The notes beneath the pieces were generated by a model. It did no database searches. It was not told where the DNA came from and saw nothing but the letters and a program-made list of their open reading frames with translations. Position numbers and translations under genes: made by a program. Positions 27,238 through 36,411 of a DNA stretch of 64,000 bases are shown in pieces (position 1 is the stretch's first letter; each line of letters opens with the position of its first letter). This DNA is from Brevibacterium limosum (GTDB lineage Bacteria > Actinomycetota > Actinomycetes > Actinomycetales > Brevibacteriaceae): positions 1 through 64,000 of the forward strand of contig NZ_CP050154.1 of the NCBI RefSeq assembly GCF_011617705.1, read 5' to 3'.

Positions 27238-28632
27238 ATGCCCTCGAAGTCCAGCACCCGGATCGCCGAGCCTCTGCTCGGCGGTCCGGTCGGCATTCAC
27301 CTCGGTGTTGCCGGTCGCCGGTTCCGCAGTAGCCAGGCCTATGCGCTGGCGGCGGTCCTCGGCGTCACCACCTTCCTCGGCCTGGCTCTGCAGGGCCCAT
27401 GCCTGAGCTCGGGATACGAACAGCCGGCCGCCTCGGCGAGGATGTGTGCAGGGCCCCTGTCCACGGCCTTCGTCGGTGAGGTCAACCCCGAGGTGCTCGG
27501 ACGCGCCCACGGCGGGGCGGCGGCACTGGCGCCTCTCGAAGCCCGCCTGGCCGGCCTGTTCCACCTGTTCACGAACGACGTCTCCCTGTTCATGGTCGTC
27601 GTGCTCCTGCTCAACACCGCAGGGATCGCGGCCCTCGGTGTGGGACTCCTCGTCCTTGCCCGCCACAGGGGGTGGCTGGTCGCGGTCTTCGCCTCCCCGC
27701 TCATCCTCTTCACTCTCGGATCGACTCTCGATCCGCTCGCCTTGGCGTTGGCCGTGTGGGCGACGGCCCTCTTCTTCGGGCCCCCACCGCTGCGCCCGCG
27801 CGGCTGGCTGGCCGGAGTGCTGCTGGGCATCGCAGCGTTCATCAACCCGCTCGCCCTCCTCGTCCTCCTGGCCCTGACTCTGGGCGGGCCGAATCCGGCG
27901 CGGGGACTGAGGCCGCGGAATCCGCGGATGATGCTCGCCGCGGCCACGATCACCTCGGCGGTGCTGCTCGTCCTCGACCCGACCGCGATCGACCGGATCA
28001 TCCACTGGTATTCCGATGCCGTCGACGGCGGATCCTTCGCCTCGATCCTGCTCATGGCCGAACTCGGCGACGTCTCCGTCTGGGCGCCGCTGTGGATCAT
28101 CGCCAGCGGCGGAGTCATCCTCGCCGTCGCCATCAGCCTCTACATGGTCCGACGCACAGGACTCGACCCGGCAGCGGCCGCCTGCCTGCTCATCGGAGGC
28201 TGTCTGCTGCTGGCACCGGGATTCATGCCCTGGGACAGCCTGTGGCTGCTGCCCTTCATCGCGCTGTCCATCCGCCGCTGGTGGGTGCTCATCGTCTGGA
28301 CCCTCGCCGAGGCGGTCTTCGCCATCGCCGTCCAACTCGGCGATGTCTCCGGCTTCGAAGCGGACAAGGGACTCGACTCCACCTTCGTCGCCCTGTTCAC
28401 CCTGCTGCGGCTCCTCGCGCTCGTCCTCGTCGTGATCATGGCCGGGGAGAATCTCTACCGACGACGGATCCGCGGTGGCACGGTCACGGCAGGGCCGCCT
28501 CGGCGAGGGGAAGAACCCGGGGGCACGCCTGCGGACGGTTCCGATGCAGCGGAGGGGGATCATCACGATGGGAAGCGTAAGGAAGAGCACGAATCCGGAC
28601 ATGACAGCCTGCGCACCGGTCGACTAGACTAG
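27238..28632 (+). CDS. GT87-like polytopic membrane protein
   Basis: A 464-aa integral membrane protein with about eight to ten hydrophobic segments (for example near residues 36-52, 115-140, 150-180, 185-215, 300-325 and 390-405) and a charged 60-residue cytoplasmic tail. It lies 16 bases after ponA and before rpsF, the position of Rv0051 in mycobacteria, a GT87/DUF2029 relative thought to use polyprenyl-linked sugars. No catalytic motif is certain, so the glycosyltransferase assignment rests on position and membrane topology. Confidence 0.65.
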   Translation: MPSKSSTRIAEPLLGGPVGIHLGVAGRRFRSSQAYALAAVLGVTTFLGLALQGPCLSSGYEQPAASARMCAGPLSTAFVGEVNPEVLGRAHGGAAALAPLEARLAGLFHLFTNDVSLFMVVVLLLNTAGIAALGVGLLVLARHRGWLVAVFASPLILFTLGSTLDPLALALAVWATALFFGPPPLRPRGWLAGVLLGIAAFINPLALLVLLALTLGGPNPARGLRPRNPRMMLAAATITSAVLLVLDPTAIDRIIHWYSDAVDGGSFASILLMAELGDVSVWAPLWIIASGGVILAVAISLYMVRRTGLDPAAAACLLIGGCLLLAPGFMPWDSLWLLPFIALSIRRWWVLIVWTLAEAVFAIAVQLGDVSGFEADKGLDSTFVALFTLLRLLALVLVVIMAGENLYRRRIRGGTVTAGPPRRGEEPGGTPADGSDAAEGDHHDGKRKEEHESGHDSLRTGRLD

Positions 28633-28686
28633 TGAGGTCTGTTCCCATTTCGTGACGATCACGGGATCGGGAGCGGGCGTGCATAT

Positions 28687-28736
28687 ACCCTCCTGCCATG
28701 GACCGACCATGGCCGCAAAGACCAGAGGAGGTGGGT
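28687..28736 (+). promoter_or_regulatory. rpsF leader hairpins that can mask the ribosome-binding site (S6:S18-type)
   Basis: CCTCCT (28689-28694) is complementary to AGGAGG (28726-28731), the rpsF ribosome-binding site. Between them CCATGG (28696-28701) and CCATGG (28707-28712) enclose a loop ACCGA. A CCG in a leader hairpin is the hallmark of the S6:S18 autoregulatory element known before rpsF in other bacteria. Together these suggest feedback control of rpsF-ssb-rpsR-rplI translation. Confidence 0.5.
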
Positions 28737-28741
28737 GACAT

Positions 28742-29032
28742 ATGCGTAAGTACGAGCTCATGCTCATTCTTGATAACGACCTCGAAGAGCGGACGCTGGC
28801 TGACACCGTGAACAACCTGATCAAGGTTGTCCCGGCTGAGAACGGCACCGTCGACAACGTGGATATCTGGGGACGTCGTCGCTTCGCGTACGAGATCCAG
28901 AAGAAGTCCGAAGGCTACTACGTCGTGGTTGATTTCCACGCCGAGCCTGCAACGACCAAGGAACTCGATCGTCAGCTCGGACTCAACGAGTCCGTTCTGC
29001 GTACGAAGATCCTCCGCCCGGACGCCAAGTAA
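28742..29032 (+). CDS. rpsF: 30S ribosomal protein S6
   Basis: A 96-aa S6 starting [18 protein letters not shown], with the conserved [23 protein letters not shown] and ending in LRTKILRPD. It is the small-subunit protein that pairs with S18, encoded two genes downstream. ATG start with a very strong AGAGGAGG sequence that is predicted to be sequestered in the leader. Confidence 0.97.
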   Translation: MRKYELMLILDNDLEERTLADTVNNLIKVVPAENGTVDNVDIWGRRRFAYEIQKKSEGYYVVVDFHAEPATTKELDRQLGLNESVLRTKILRPDAK

Positions 29033-29066
29033 GGCATCTTAAGCTACCTCGCTTCTAGGAGATTCA

Positions 29067-29693
29067 ATGGCAGGCGAAACAGTCATCACGGTCGTCGGGA
29101 ACCTCACCAGCGATCCCGAACTGCGCTTCACACCGAACGGTGCGGCAGTCGCAAACTTCACCGTGGCCTCGACGCCGCGTATCTTCGACCGTCAGGCCAA
29201 CGAGTTCAAGGACGGGGAGACTCTCTTCCTCCGCTGCTCGGTGTGGCGTGAAATGGGAGAGAACGTCGCCGAATCTCTGCAGCGCGGTACACGGGTCGTC
29301 GTGCAGGGCCGACTGAAGTCCCGGTCCTTCGAAACCAAGGAAGGCGAGAAGCGCACGGTCATGGAGCTGGATGTCGACGAAGTCGGCCCCAGCCTGCGAC
29401 GCGCCACCGCCCAGGTGACGAAGAACAACCCCAGCGGCGGAGGAAACTTCGGCGGCGGCGGTGGCGGCTTCGGTGGAGGCGGCCAGGGCGGAGGCGGCCA
29501 GCAGGGCGGCTTCGGCAACCAGCAGTCCTCCGGATGGGGAAACAACCCCCAGCAGGGCGGCCAGCAGGGTGGTCAGCGCCAGGGCTACGGCCAGGGCAGC
29601 AACGGTCCCGCCAACGACCCGTGGGCATCATCGAACCCGCAGAGCGGCAACGGCGGCTGGGGCAACCCGGGCGCCGACGAACCCCCGTTCTGA
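29067..29693 (+). CDS. ssb: Single-stranded DNA-binding protein
   Basis: A 208-aa replication and repair protein. The OB fold spans about residues 1-110 ([53 protein letters not shown]). A Gly/Gln-rich disordered linker follows, and the acidic tip DEPPF that recruits partner proteins ends the chain. Located between rpsF and rpsR as in most bacteria. ATG start with TAGGAG upstream. Confidence 0.97.
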   Translation: MAGETVITVVGNLTSDPELRFTPNGAAVANFTVASTPRIFDRQANEFKDGETLFLRCSVWREMGENVAESLQRGTRVVVQGRLKSRSFETKEGEKRTVMELDVDEVGPSLRRATAQVTKNNPSGGGNFGGGGGGFGGGGQGGGGQQGGFGNQQSSGWGNNPQQGGQQGGQRQGYGQGSNGPANDPWASSNPQSGNGGWGNPGADEPPF

Positions 29694-29739
29694 TCCACGT
29701 CTGAAGACATTTCGAGACATTCGTTAACAGGAGATACTC

Positions 29740-29979
29740 ATGGCAAAGCCAGAGATCCGGAAGCCTATCAAGAAGAAGGCTAATCCGCTCAAGAAGGGCG
29801 AAGCGGCGAACATCCACTACAAGGACACCGCTACGCTCCGTAAGTTCATTTCCGACCGCGGCAAGATCCGTGCACGTCGCGTCACCGGTGTGACCGTGCA
29901 GGAACAGCGCGTCATCGCAAAGGCTGTCAAGAACGCCCGCGAGATGGCACTTCTGCCCTACTCGAGCTCAGCTCGCTGA
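29740..29979 (+). CDS. rpsR: 30S ribosomal protein S18
   Basis: A 79-aa basic protein with the S18 core: [27 protein letters not shown] and a C-terminal [16 protein letters not shown] start with AACAGGAG upstream. It pairs with S6 on the ribosome. No zinc-binding cysteines are present, so this is the zinc-independent type. Confidence 0.97.
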   Translation: MAKPEIRKPIKKKANPLKKGEAANIHYKDTATLRKFISDRGKIRARRVTGVTVQEQRVIAKAVKNAREMALLPYSSSAR

Positions 29980-29995
29980 TCGGAGGGAGACAGAC

Positions 29996-30454
29996 ATGCC
30001 TAACCGCAAAGTGATTCTGAACCAGGAAGTCGACGGCCTCGGTGCCGCCGGCGATGTCGTCGAGGTTCGTGCCGGATACGCACGCAACCTGCTTCTGCCT
30101 CGTGGCTGGGCTTCGGCCTGGTCCGCCGGCGCTGAGAAGCACATCGAGTCTCTGCGCAAGGCCCGCCGGGCCAAGCAGATCGCCGATCACGACGAAGCCA
30201 TCAAGGTCAAGGGCGAACTCGAGTCGACCACGGCTCGCATCGACATGAAGGCCGGCAAGAACGGTCGCCTCTTCGGCGCCGTCACCCCTGCCCTCGTGGC
30301 CGAGGCCCTGCAGACCGCGACCGGACGCGACTTCGATCGCCGTCAGATCGCGCTGACCGGTCACGTCAAGACCCCCGGCAGCTACAACGCTGTTGTGCGC
30401 ATCGGCGACGAGATCACCGCGAAGATCAAGTTCGAGGTCATCGGCAAGGCCTGA
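29996..30454 (+). CDS. rplI: 50S ribosomal protein L9
   Basis: A 152-aa L9 with the N-terminal rRNA-binding domain (KVILNQEVDGLGAAGDVVEVRAGYARNLLLPRGWA), a long connecting helix and a C-terminal domain (GRLFGAVTPALVAEAL). It starts 16 bases after rpsR with GGAGG upstream, and is last in the ribosomal operon before a strong terminator. Confidence 0.96.
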   Translation: MPNRKVILNQEVDGLGAAGDVVEVRAGYARNLLLPRGWASAWSAGAEKHIESLRKARRAKQIADHDEAIKVKGELESTTARIDMKAGKNGRLFGAVTPALVAEALQTATGRDFDRRQIALTGHVKTPGSYNAVVRIGDEITAKIKFEVIGKA

Positions 30455-30546
30455 TCCAGGCCCTGTCCGGATGATCCGGACGTGGTGAGTCGATCTCGGG
30501 TCCTGCCCCGATCCTTCGGGATCGCTGATCGACACCACCACACCAC

Positions 30547-30590
30547 CGCCGAGGCGGCACTTGAGTCCAGGTGCCGCCTCGGCGTCTTTC
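30547..30590 (+). terminator. Strong intrinsic terminator after rplI
   Basis: CGCCGAGGCGGCAC (30547-30560) and GTGCCGCCTCGGCG (30571-30584) make a perfect 14-bp stem with a 10-base loop, followed by TCTTTC. The rest of the 340-base gap (30455-30794) shows no gene or clear signal. Confidence 0.85.
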
Positions 30591-30794
30591 GCGGGTGGGG
30601 CTGGGCTGGGCGCGCAACCGATCGTGCCTGGCGTCGAAGGCGCCTGGAGCGGACGGTGGAGGATCCCTACGCGTTTCCGACACGACGTTGTGATGCTCTA
30701 AAAACATCTCGTGGCCGACATCTCCTCTCGTTCCATCGGTGGAGTGTGCCGGTACCGGTGAGGGATGCCCAGGAGTCCGGGCGATTCGGACCAG

Positions 30795-31445
30795 TCAGCT
30801 GTCGGCTGGGTAGGTGAGGATGCCGACCGCCGAGCTGGCGGCACTGGGGACTCGTTCGGTGTCGAGGCGGGCTCCTTCGCTCAGCTTTGCCGCATCGACA
30901 TGCCCTTCGCCGAGGATGTGTGCGACGGGGAGGTCCCGGGCGAGCAGCTGATCGGCGATGATCCTGCGATGGCAGCGCCACCACACGGCTTCTGAGCACA
31001 TGAGCGCACAACGCGTGCCTTCGCTCCAGCCGATGAGGGTCTCGAGGTCCGTGCGGAACTCCTCGGAGAGGCAGTGGTCGGCGTAGTTGTGGAAGCTTCT
31101 GTTCTGCCACCAAGCGTTGACGTCGAACGGCACCGTGCGGCTGACCGGTCGCCGGCCTGTCAGTCCCTCGAGGCGCCGCAGCTCGATCCCCACCTCGGCG
31201 AGGTCGGTCTCAAGGGTGTCCGCGTTGAATTGGGGATTCCGGTTCGATCCCGGGAGTTTGCGGACATCGACGACCACCTCGGTGCCGGTGTTCGTGAGGA
31301 GTCCGATGAACTCGTTCAGTTCCCGATTCGAATGCCCGACGGTCAGCAGGTGCGGCAGGTTCTTCGTGTCTTCCGATTCCGTGTCGATCCAGGCATGCGG
31401 TGCGGTGTCCGTCTTCCGCGTCGACGAACTGATCTGTTCCGTCAT
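30795..31445 (-). CDS. DUF488 family protein
   Basis: A 216-aa protein of the DUF488 family. Typical segments are LLTVGHSNRELNEFIGLL, VVVDVRKLPGSNRNPQFN and CSEAVWWRCHRRIIAD with its conserved cysteine and histidine. The biochemical function of the family is not established as far as I know. The ATG start overlaps the stop of the preceding DUF2945 gene (ATGA), so the two are translated together. Confidence 0.85.
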   Translation of the reverse strand: MTEQISSSTRKTDTAPHAWIDTESEDTKNLPHLLTVGHSNRELNEFIGLLTNTGTEVVVDVRKLPGSNRNPQFNADTLETDLAEVGIELRRLEGLTGRRPVSRTVPFDVNAWWQNRSFHNYADHCLSEEFRTDLETLIGWSEGTRCALMCSEAVWWRCHRRIIADQLLARDLPVAHILGEGHVDAAKLSEGARLDTERVPSAASSAVGILTYPADS

Positions 31446-31660
31446 TCGTCGTCGACGAGGTGGAGGGCGCTGCCTTTGTGAGCGGCGATGTGATCGGTCT
31501 TGTCGCTCTTGATCTCGTACTGCGGTTCATCGGCCGAGGCGCGGCGGTTGTGGCCCTTGTACTCGAAGTCCGAGGTGTGGACTTTGGTGATCGTCCCGGA
31601 GACTTCTCCGGCCTCTGAGTTCCACGCCACGTGATCGCCGACGGAGAATTCGGATCCCAT
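31442..31660 (-). CDS. DUF2945 (hypervirulence-associated/Tudor-like) small protein
   Basis: A 72-aa protein: SVGDHVAWNSEAGEVSGTITKVHTSDFEYKGHNRRASADEPQYEIKSDKTDHIAAHKGSALHLV, cited here only by its typical pieces GDHVAWNS, ITKVHT and HKGSALH, marks the DUF2945 family with a small beta-barrel fold. I chose ATG at 31660 with GGAGGGGC just upstream; the frame is open to 31705 but without a ribosome-binding site. Stop overlaps the DUF488 start. Function unknown. Confidence 0.8.
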   Translation of the reverse strand: MGSEFSVGDHVAWNSEAGEVSGTITKVHTSDFEYKGHNRRASADEPQYEIKSDKTDHIAAHKGSALHLVDDE

Positions 31661-31804
31661 GGGTGCCCCTCCTTGCTGCTGATGATCGCTGTCGACTCCA
31701 TCCAAGCACGAACCGCCGTGGAGGGGAACCCGGTGCAGATCCGGGAGGCCGCTGCACTTTCGGGCCCCGAACAGCCCGGAGGCACGGAAGCGCCGGAGGC
31801 TGTC

Positions 31805-32983
31805 CTAGGAGCGGTCCGAGAGATCGGAGATGAGGGCGTCGACGAAGGACTCACAGGCTGCGATCTGGTCGAGTTCGATGAACTCGTCCGGTGCGTGGGC
31901 CTGGGCGATGTCCCCGGGGCCGCAGACGACGGTGGGGATGCCGGCTTCGGAGAACAGTCCCGCCTCGGTGCCGTAGGTGACCTTGTCGTCGGTGGCGATG
32001 CCGCCCCAGTTCGCGGCGAGCGAGACGATGTCCGCATCGGCAGGGGTCTCGCAGCCAGGTGCCTCGGCCTCGATCATGAAGTCGACGCCCGCGGTCTCGT
32101 TCTCGGCGGCCATGGCCCGGCCCAAGCGTTCGGCCTCGGCGCGGAACCGCGCGATGAGTCCTTCGCGATCGACAGCCCCGAGCGAGCGGAATTCGAACTG
32201 CACGGTCGCCTCGGCGGGGATCGTGTTGATGGCGATGCCGCCGTTGAACGTGTTCGCGGTGACCGAGGTGAAGGGCACGACATAGGCGTCGTCGAAGGGA
32301 CCTTCGGTGCGGAATTCGGCAGCGACGGCGTGGACGAAGGCGACGAACTCGGAGGCGTAGGCGATGGCGTTGACGCCTTCGGGAGTGAGTGACGAGTGGG
32401 CGGCGATGCCGTGGAAGTCGACGCGGAAGACGTTCATCGATTTGTGGCCGCGGATGACGCGCATGCTCGAGGGCTCGCCGACGACGCAGCCGCGGGGAGC
32501 GAGTCCCGCCTCGGTGATGGCCTCGACGAGGGAGATGGCACCCACGCAGCCGATCTCCTCGTCATAGGAGAAGGCGAGGTGGACCGGTTCGCGCAGCTTC
32601 GCGGCCTTGAGCGCTTCGAGGCGGGAGAGGATGACACCGACGAAGGACTTCATGTCCGCGCTGCCCCGGGCGAAGTACTTTCCGTCGCGGATCTCAGGCG
32701 TGAACGGGTCCGAGGACCAGTCCTGGCCGTCGACGGGGACGACATCGGTGTGCCCGGAGAGGACGATGCCGCCGGTGGTGGTGCCGTCGGCTGCGGGAAT
32801 GGTCGCGAGCAGGTTCGCTTTCGTGCCCTCCGGGTTCGGGATCCGACGGGATTCGATGCCGACGGACGCGAGACGGGCTTCGACGTGCTCGATGAGCGGC
32901 AGGTTCGTGTCCCGGCTCGTCGTATCGAAGGTGATGAGGTTCGTGATCTCGGTGATGGTGGCGTCGGCGGGTGTCGCTGGCAC
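31805..32983 (-). CDS. argE: Acetylornithine deacetylase (ArgE), M20 peptidase family
   Basis: A 392-aa dinuclear zinc hydrolase predicted to release acetate from N-acetylornithine. Motifs: LSGHTDVVPVDGQDW with the first zinc His, GSADMKSFVGV, and the catalytic EEIGCVGA. A dimerisation lid domain occupies about residues 180-290. I chose GTG at 32983, preceded by AGGAG; the open frame runs to 33259, but the extra 90 residues are Arg/Pro-rich and look non-coding. No other arginine gene is nearby, so a different acylamino acid as substrate cannot be excluded. Confidence 0.82.
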   Translation of the reverse strand: MPATPADATITEITNLITFDTTSRDTNLPLIEHVEARLASVGIESRRIPNPEGTKANLLATIPAADGTTTGGIVLSGHTDVVPVDGQDWSSDPFTPEIRDGKYFARGSADMKSFVGVILSRLEALKAAKLREPVHLAFSYDEEIGCVGAISLVEAITEAGLAPRGCVVGEPSSMRVIRGHKSMNVFRVDFHGIAAHSSLTPEGVNAIAYASEFVAFVHAVAAEFRTEGPFDDAYVVPFTSVTANTFNGGIAINTIPAEATVQFEFRSLGAVDREGLIARFRAEAERLGRAMAAENETAGVDFMIEAEAPGCETPADADIVSLAANWGGIATDDKVTYGTEAGLFSEAGIPTVVCGPGDIAQAHAPDEFIELDQIAACESFVDALISDLSDRS

Positions 32984-33227
32984 GACTGCTCCTGACTCTC
33001 GGATGCTGTTGGCGTCGATGTGGTCGTCTCGCGTCGGCTGCGGCGACGGGGCCGTGGTGGGCCCCAGAGGGCCGTGATCCCGTGCAGCCCTGCGTGACCG
33101 GACACTCCTCACTCTACGGGTCAGGTTCATGCCGCGCGGAACCGGCCCGGTCAGTGGGCGCAGGTGCGGTGCGAAGCGGTGTGGTGGTCGCAGCTTCGGT
33201 TCGGCGTCGGCTGCGGACGGAGGCTCT

Positions 33228-34022
33228 TCAGGCGTGCGCGAGCACGAGAAGAGCTTCATTTCGTGCCTTGAGGCCGTTGTTCGGGATGACTTTCGACATC
33301 TCTTCGCGCATGACCGCCCTCTTCACCGGGTCCATTGTCAGCTGAGCCGAGTAGGTGAAGACCATCGAGAGCCAATCGTGCCTCGAAAAGCGGAGGTCTT
33401 CGGTGAAAGTGGCCTCGTCCGGGGTGAATCCGGCACCGCGAAGCTGTGTGAGAGCCGGATGTTCGACATGTGCGAAGTTGTCCTCGGCTCCCGCAGTGCC
33501 CAGACTCGCAGCTGATCCCTCGGCGTGGAAGCGTGCCGTGATCGCATCGAGCCGGGTCTTCAGTTCACCCCTCGGTTCGATGTCGTTCCAGGCAAGAGCC
33601 AGACTGCCACCGGCCTTGAGCACGGAGCGGATTTTCGGCAGAGCAATAATCGGGTCGACCCAATGGAAGGACTGTCCGAAGCAGACGAGGTCGAAGATGC
33701 GCCCCTGCGGGTCCCAATCCTCGAACACCGAGACTTCCACTTTGAGGTCCTTGGCTCGCGCGATGGCGGCCATCTCTGAGTCGGGTTCGACCGCGAGGAC
33801 CTCGGCACCCGCATCCTTCAGCTGGGAAGCGAGGAGACCGGTGCCGGAACCGACGTCGAGGATGCGCGGGGCGCCTGAGCCAGAGCCAGAGCCGGCCCCC
33901 GCCTCGGCGGCCTGCATCACGGTCGAGATGAGCGCGGCAGGGTATTTCGGACGGTAGGCGTCGTAGTCCGCGGCCACCTCGCCGAAGGATTCCGCCCGCT
34001 CACGATTCTCGAAATACTCCAT
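33228..34022 (-). CDS. Class I SAM-dependent methyltransferase
   Basis: A 264-aa methyltransferase with the SAM-binding motif ILDVGSGTGLLASQL near residue 54, the acidic residue in VLAVEPDSEMAAIA, and FDLVCFGQSFHWVD as the post-II motif. A run of alternating Gly and Ser (AGSGSGSGA) just before motif I is an odd linker. The substrate is unknown; relatives are annotated UbiE/Methyltransf_11-like. It is a single gene on the minus strand. Confidence 0.85.
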   Translation of the reverse strand: MEYFENRERAESFGEVAADYDAYRPKYPAALISTVMQAAEAGAGSGSGSGAPRILDVGSGTGLLASQLKDAGAEVLAVEPDSEMAAIARAKDLKVEVSVFEDWDPQGRIFDLVCFGQSFHWVDPIIALPKIRSVLKAGGSLALAWNDIEPRGELKTRLDAITARFHAEGSAASLGTAGAEDNFAHVEHPALTQLRGAGFTPDEATFTEDLRFSRHDWLSMVFTYSAQLTMDPVKRAVMREEMSKVIPNNGLKARNEALLVLAHA

Positions 34023-34201
34023 CCACCGAGCCTATCGCCCACGAAGGATCTCGCGGCACTTCCGCAGGCGACCATCCCCTGTCACACGATGATCGACGCG
34101 GGCTCGGGGAACGCCGTGAATTCGACAGGCTCAGGGTCCGCCCTGCCGGCGTCGGGGCAGGAGGTCTTCTCCTACGGGCAGCCGCATAACCAACCGATGC
34201 A

Positions 34202-34229
34202 CCGGGGCGTTAAGTCCGGGGCGTTAAGT
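34202..34229. repeat. Tandem 14-base duplication
   Basis: CCGGGGCGTTAAGT occurs twice head to tail (34202-34215 and 34216-34229) in the 384-base gap 34023-34406 between divergent genes. Nothing else in the gap looks like a gene; it should hold both promoters. Confidence 0.85.
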
Positions 34230-34406
34230 CGCGACCGGTGCGCCGCGCCGCTAGCGGGTAGGTGTGATGCCAACGATGTTGGATGCCTGATCGCGGTTCC
34301 GCTGATCTCGCGCTCGGGCTGCACGCCGAATTCTCAGCTGTGAACCCGGCTGAGGATGCGGGTCGAGGGCGCTGGTTTCGCTAAAGTCGTGGAGCAGGGG
34401 GTAACG

Positions 34407-35723
34407 ATGTCGATCGAGAAGACACCATCCGTGCCGCGCTTCGGCGCCGGAAACGGAACCGGCGGGCCGGCAGAGCTCACGCCGGAGGATCAAGAGCGCG
34501 CTCGCGGGCTGAAGAAGATGCGCACACTCGCGCTCTCGCTGCTCATCCTCGCCACGCTCATCTTCCTCTCCACCCATATCTTCACCGACAACACGGGCGT
34601 CTGGGGATTCGTCTCCCGAGCCTCGGAGGCGGCTATGATCGGCGCGATCGCCGACTGGTTCGCCGTCACCGCGCTCTTCCGTCATCCCCTCGGACTGCCG
34701 ATCCCGCACACCGCGATCATCCCGCGCAAGAAAGACACCCTCGGTGCGAGTCTGTCGGCCTTCGTCGCCGCGAATTTCCTCCACGCCGAAGCGGTGTCCA
34801 CGAAGATCCGATCCGCCGAGATCTCCCATCGGGCCGGACAATGGCTGGCCAAGCCCGGCAACCGCGACATCGTCGTCGACCGTGCCGCGGGGGGCCTCGA
34901 ATATGTGCTCGCGCGCATCGATGACGACTCCATCAAGGCGCTGACCCGGAATGTCATCATCCCCCGGCTCGTGGCCACGAGGAAGACTCCAGTGCTGGCG
35001 CAGCTGCTGCGCCAGATCGTGCTCGACGGCGCCCACCACAAACTCGTTGATCTCATCGTCGCCGAGGCCTACTCCTGGCTGCGTGACAATCCGCAGGTCA
35101 TCGACGAGATCGTCCACAATCGGGCACCGTCCTGGGTGCCCGATTTCGTCAATGACCAGCTCGCGAACCGGCTGCAGCGCGAAGTGCTCGGCTGGGTCGC
35201 CGACGTCCGCGACAACGAATACCACAAGGCTCGCCAGGCGCTTGATGCATGGCTCGTCGACCTCTCCGACGACCTCGAATCCGATTCATCGCTGTCCCAG
35301 CGGGCCGAGGAGATCATCGACGACCTGCTCAGCCAGGACGGAGTCGTCGACTCCGTGCTCGAGATCTGGACGTCGCTCAAGCAGCTGCTGCGCGAGGCGA
35401 TCATCGACGAAAGCGGAGAAGTCCGTGCCCGCATCTGGCAGCTCATCGGCGAACTCGCCGAGCGTCTGCAGACCGACTCGGAATTCTCCCGCCGCATCGA
35501 CGACCGGATCGCCACGACCGCCGGGGACCTGGCAGAGAGCTTCGGACCCGAGATCGCCAGCGTCATCTCCGACACCATCGAACGGTGGGACGCGAAGGAA
35601 GCCGCCGAGCGCATCGAACTCTACGTCGGCCGCGACCTCCAGTACATCCGCATCAACGGCACCGTCATCGGCGCCCTCGTCGGACTCGCGATCCACACCG
35701 TCATCGTGCTCCTGCCCGGCTGA
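34407..35723 (+). CDS. DUF445 family membrane protein
   Basis: A 438-aa protein with membrane segments near residues 38-57 and at the extreme C terminus (GTVIGALVGLAIHTVIVLLPG). The family signature follows the first helix: ASEAAMIGAIADWFAVTALFRHPLGLPIPHTAIIP. The middle is long and helical with many charged residues. DUF445 proteins are widespread; their function is not known to me. I chose ATG at 34407 with GGAGCAGGGGG upstream rather than the earlier 34356. Confidence 0.88.
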   Translation: MSIEKTPSVPRFGAGNGTGGPAELTPEDQERARGLKKMRTLALSLLILATLIFLSTHIFTDNTGVWGFVSRASEAAMIGAIADWFAVTALFRHPLGLPIPHTAIIPRKKDTLGASLSAFVAANFLHAEAVSTKIRSAEISHRAGQWLAKPGNRDIVVDRAAGGLEYVLARIDDDSIKALTRNVIIPRLVATRKTPVLAQLLRQIVLDGAHHKLVDLIVAEAYSWLRDNPQVIDEIVHNRAPSWVPDFVNDQLANRLQREVLGWVADVRDNEYHKARQALDAWLVDLSDDLESDSSLSQRAEEIIDDLLSQDGVVDSVLEIWTSLKQLLREAIIDESGEVRARIWQLIGELAERLQTDSEFSRRIDDRIATTAGDLAESFGPEIASVISDTIERWDAKEAAERIELYVGRDLQYIRINGTVIGALVGLAIHTVIVLLPG

Positions 35724-35810
35724 GTCGCAGTCCGCACGGATGCAACACCGTCCGGGCGGCCATTGATCAGCAGCACTCACGATGGCTCAGACTGATCGCC
35801 ATCATTGTCC

Positions 35811-35836
35811 GCATCATACGGTGATAGAATTGATGC
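35811..35836 (+). promoter_or_regulatory. Promoter/operator of vapBC
   Basis: GCATCA (35811-35816) and TGATGC (35831-35836) are an inverted repeat whose centres lie 20 bases apart and which spans a likely -10 element TAGAAT at 35825-35830. VapBC complexes usually repress their own promoter at such sites. AGGAGG at 35840-35845 is the vapB ribosome-binding site. Confidence 0.5.
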
Positions 35837-35850
35837 TTTAGGAGGTTGCT

Positions 35851-36048
35851 ATGAGGACAACGGTGACAGTTGATGATGAGCTCGTTGCCAAGGCCATCGA
35901 GCTCAGCGGAATCACTGAACGTTCAGCTCTGGTCCGTGAAGCACTGAAGACGCTGGTCAGGCTCGAGAGTGCTCGGCGTCTGGCTGCGCTGGGGGGAACC
36001 GATCCTGGAAGTTCAGCTGCGCCAAGACGTCGTGACGACGTGGCATGA
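35851..36048 (+). CDS. vapB: VapB-type antitoxin
   Basis: A 65-aa protein starting MRTTVTVDDELVAKAIELSG, the ribbon-helix-helix VapB pattern, followed by a helix (SALVREALKTLVRLESARRLAALGG) and a short toxin-binding tail. It has a strong AGGAGG site and its stop overlaps the vapC start (ATGA), the usual antitoxin-first arrangement. Confidence 0.88.
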   Translation: MRTTVTVDDELVAKAIELSGITERSALVREALKTLVRLESARRLAALGGTDPGSSAAPRRRDDVA

Positions 36049-36404
36049 TTCTCGTCGACACCTCGGTCTGGATCGACCACCTGCACAGTCGGGACGAATC
36101 GCTTGTTCGCAAGCTGGAAGATGGTGAGGTCGGCAGCCACTCGGCGGTGATCGAAGAGCTTGCCCTCGGCTCGATCCGTTCTCGCACTGAGGTGCTCTCA
36201 AGCCTCGAAGATCTCTTCCACTTCCCCGATCTCACTCACGAGGAACTCATGATGCTGATCTCGTCACATTCGCTGTGGGGACGGGGCCTGAGCGCTGTAG
36301 ACACGCACCTCTTGGGTTCGGTGATTCTCGTCGACGGTGCACTCTTGTGGACGTGTGACAAGCGATTGCGTCGGGCGGCCGAAGAACTCGGACGGGCATA
36401 CTGA
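36045..36404 (+). CDS. vapC: VapC-type PIN-domain ribonuclease toxin
   Basis: A 119-aa PIN-domain RNase. The acidic metal-binding residues are visible: Asp in MILVDTSVWIDHL, Glu in HSAVIEELALGS, Asp in GLSAVDTHLLGS and Asp in LWTCDKRLRRAA. The full set suggests an active toxin. Expressed after vapB by an ATGA overlap. Such toxins cut tRNA or rRNA; the target here is not predictable. Confidence 0.9.
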   Translation: MILVDTSVWIDHLHSRDESLVRKLEDGEVGSHSAVIEELALGSIRSRTEVLSSLEDLFHFPDLTHEELMMLISSHSLWGRGLSAVDTHLLGSVILVDGALLWTCDKRLRRAAEELGRAY

Positions 36405-36411
36405 TGCACGG

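Noticed and set aside
32984..33259. N-terminal extension of the ArgE-like protein
   Set aside because: The extra 92 residues are Arg/Pro-rich, unlike the family, and a GTG with AGGAG lies exactly at the conserved start.
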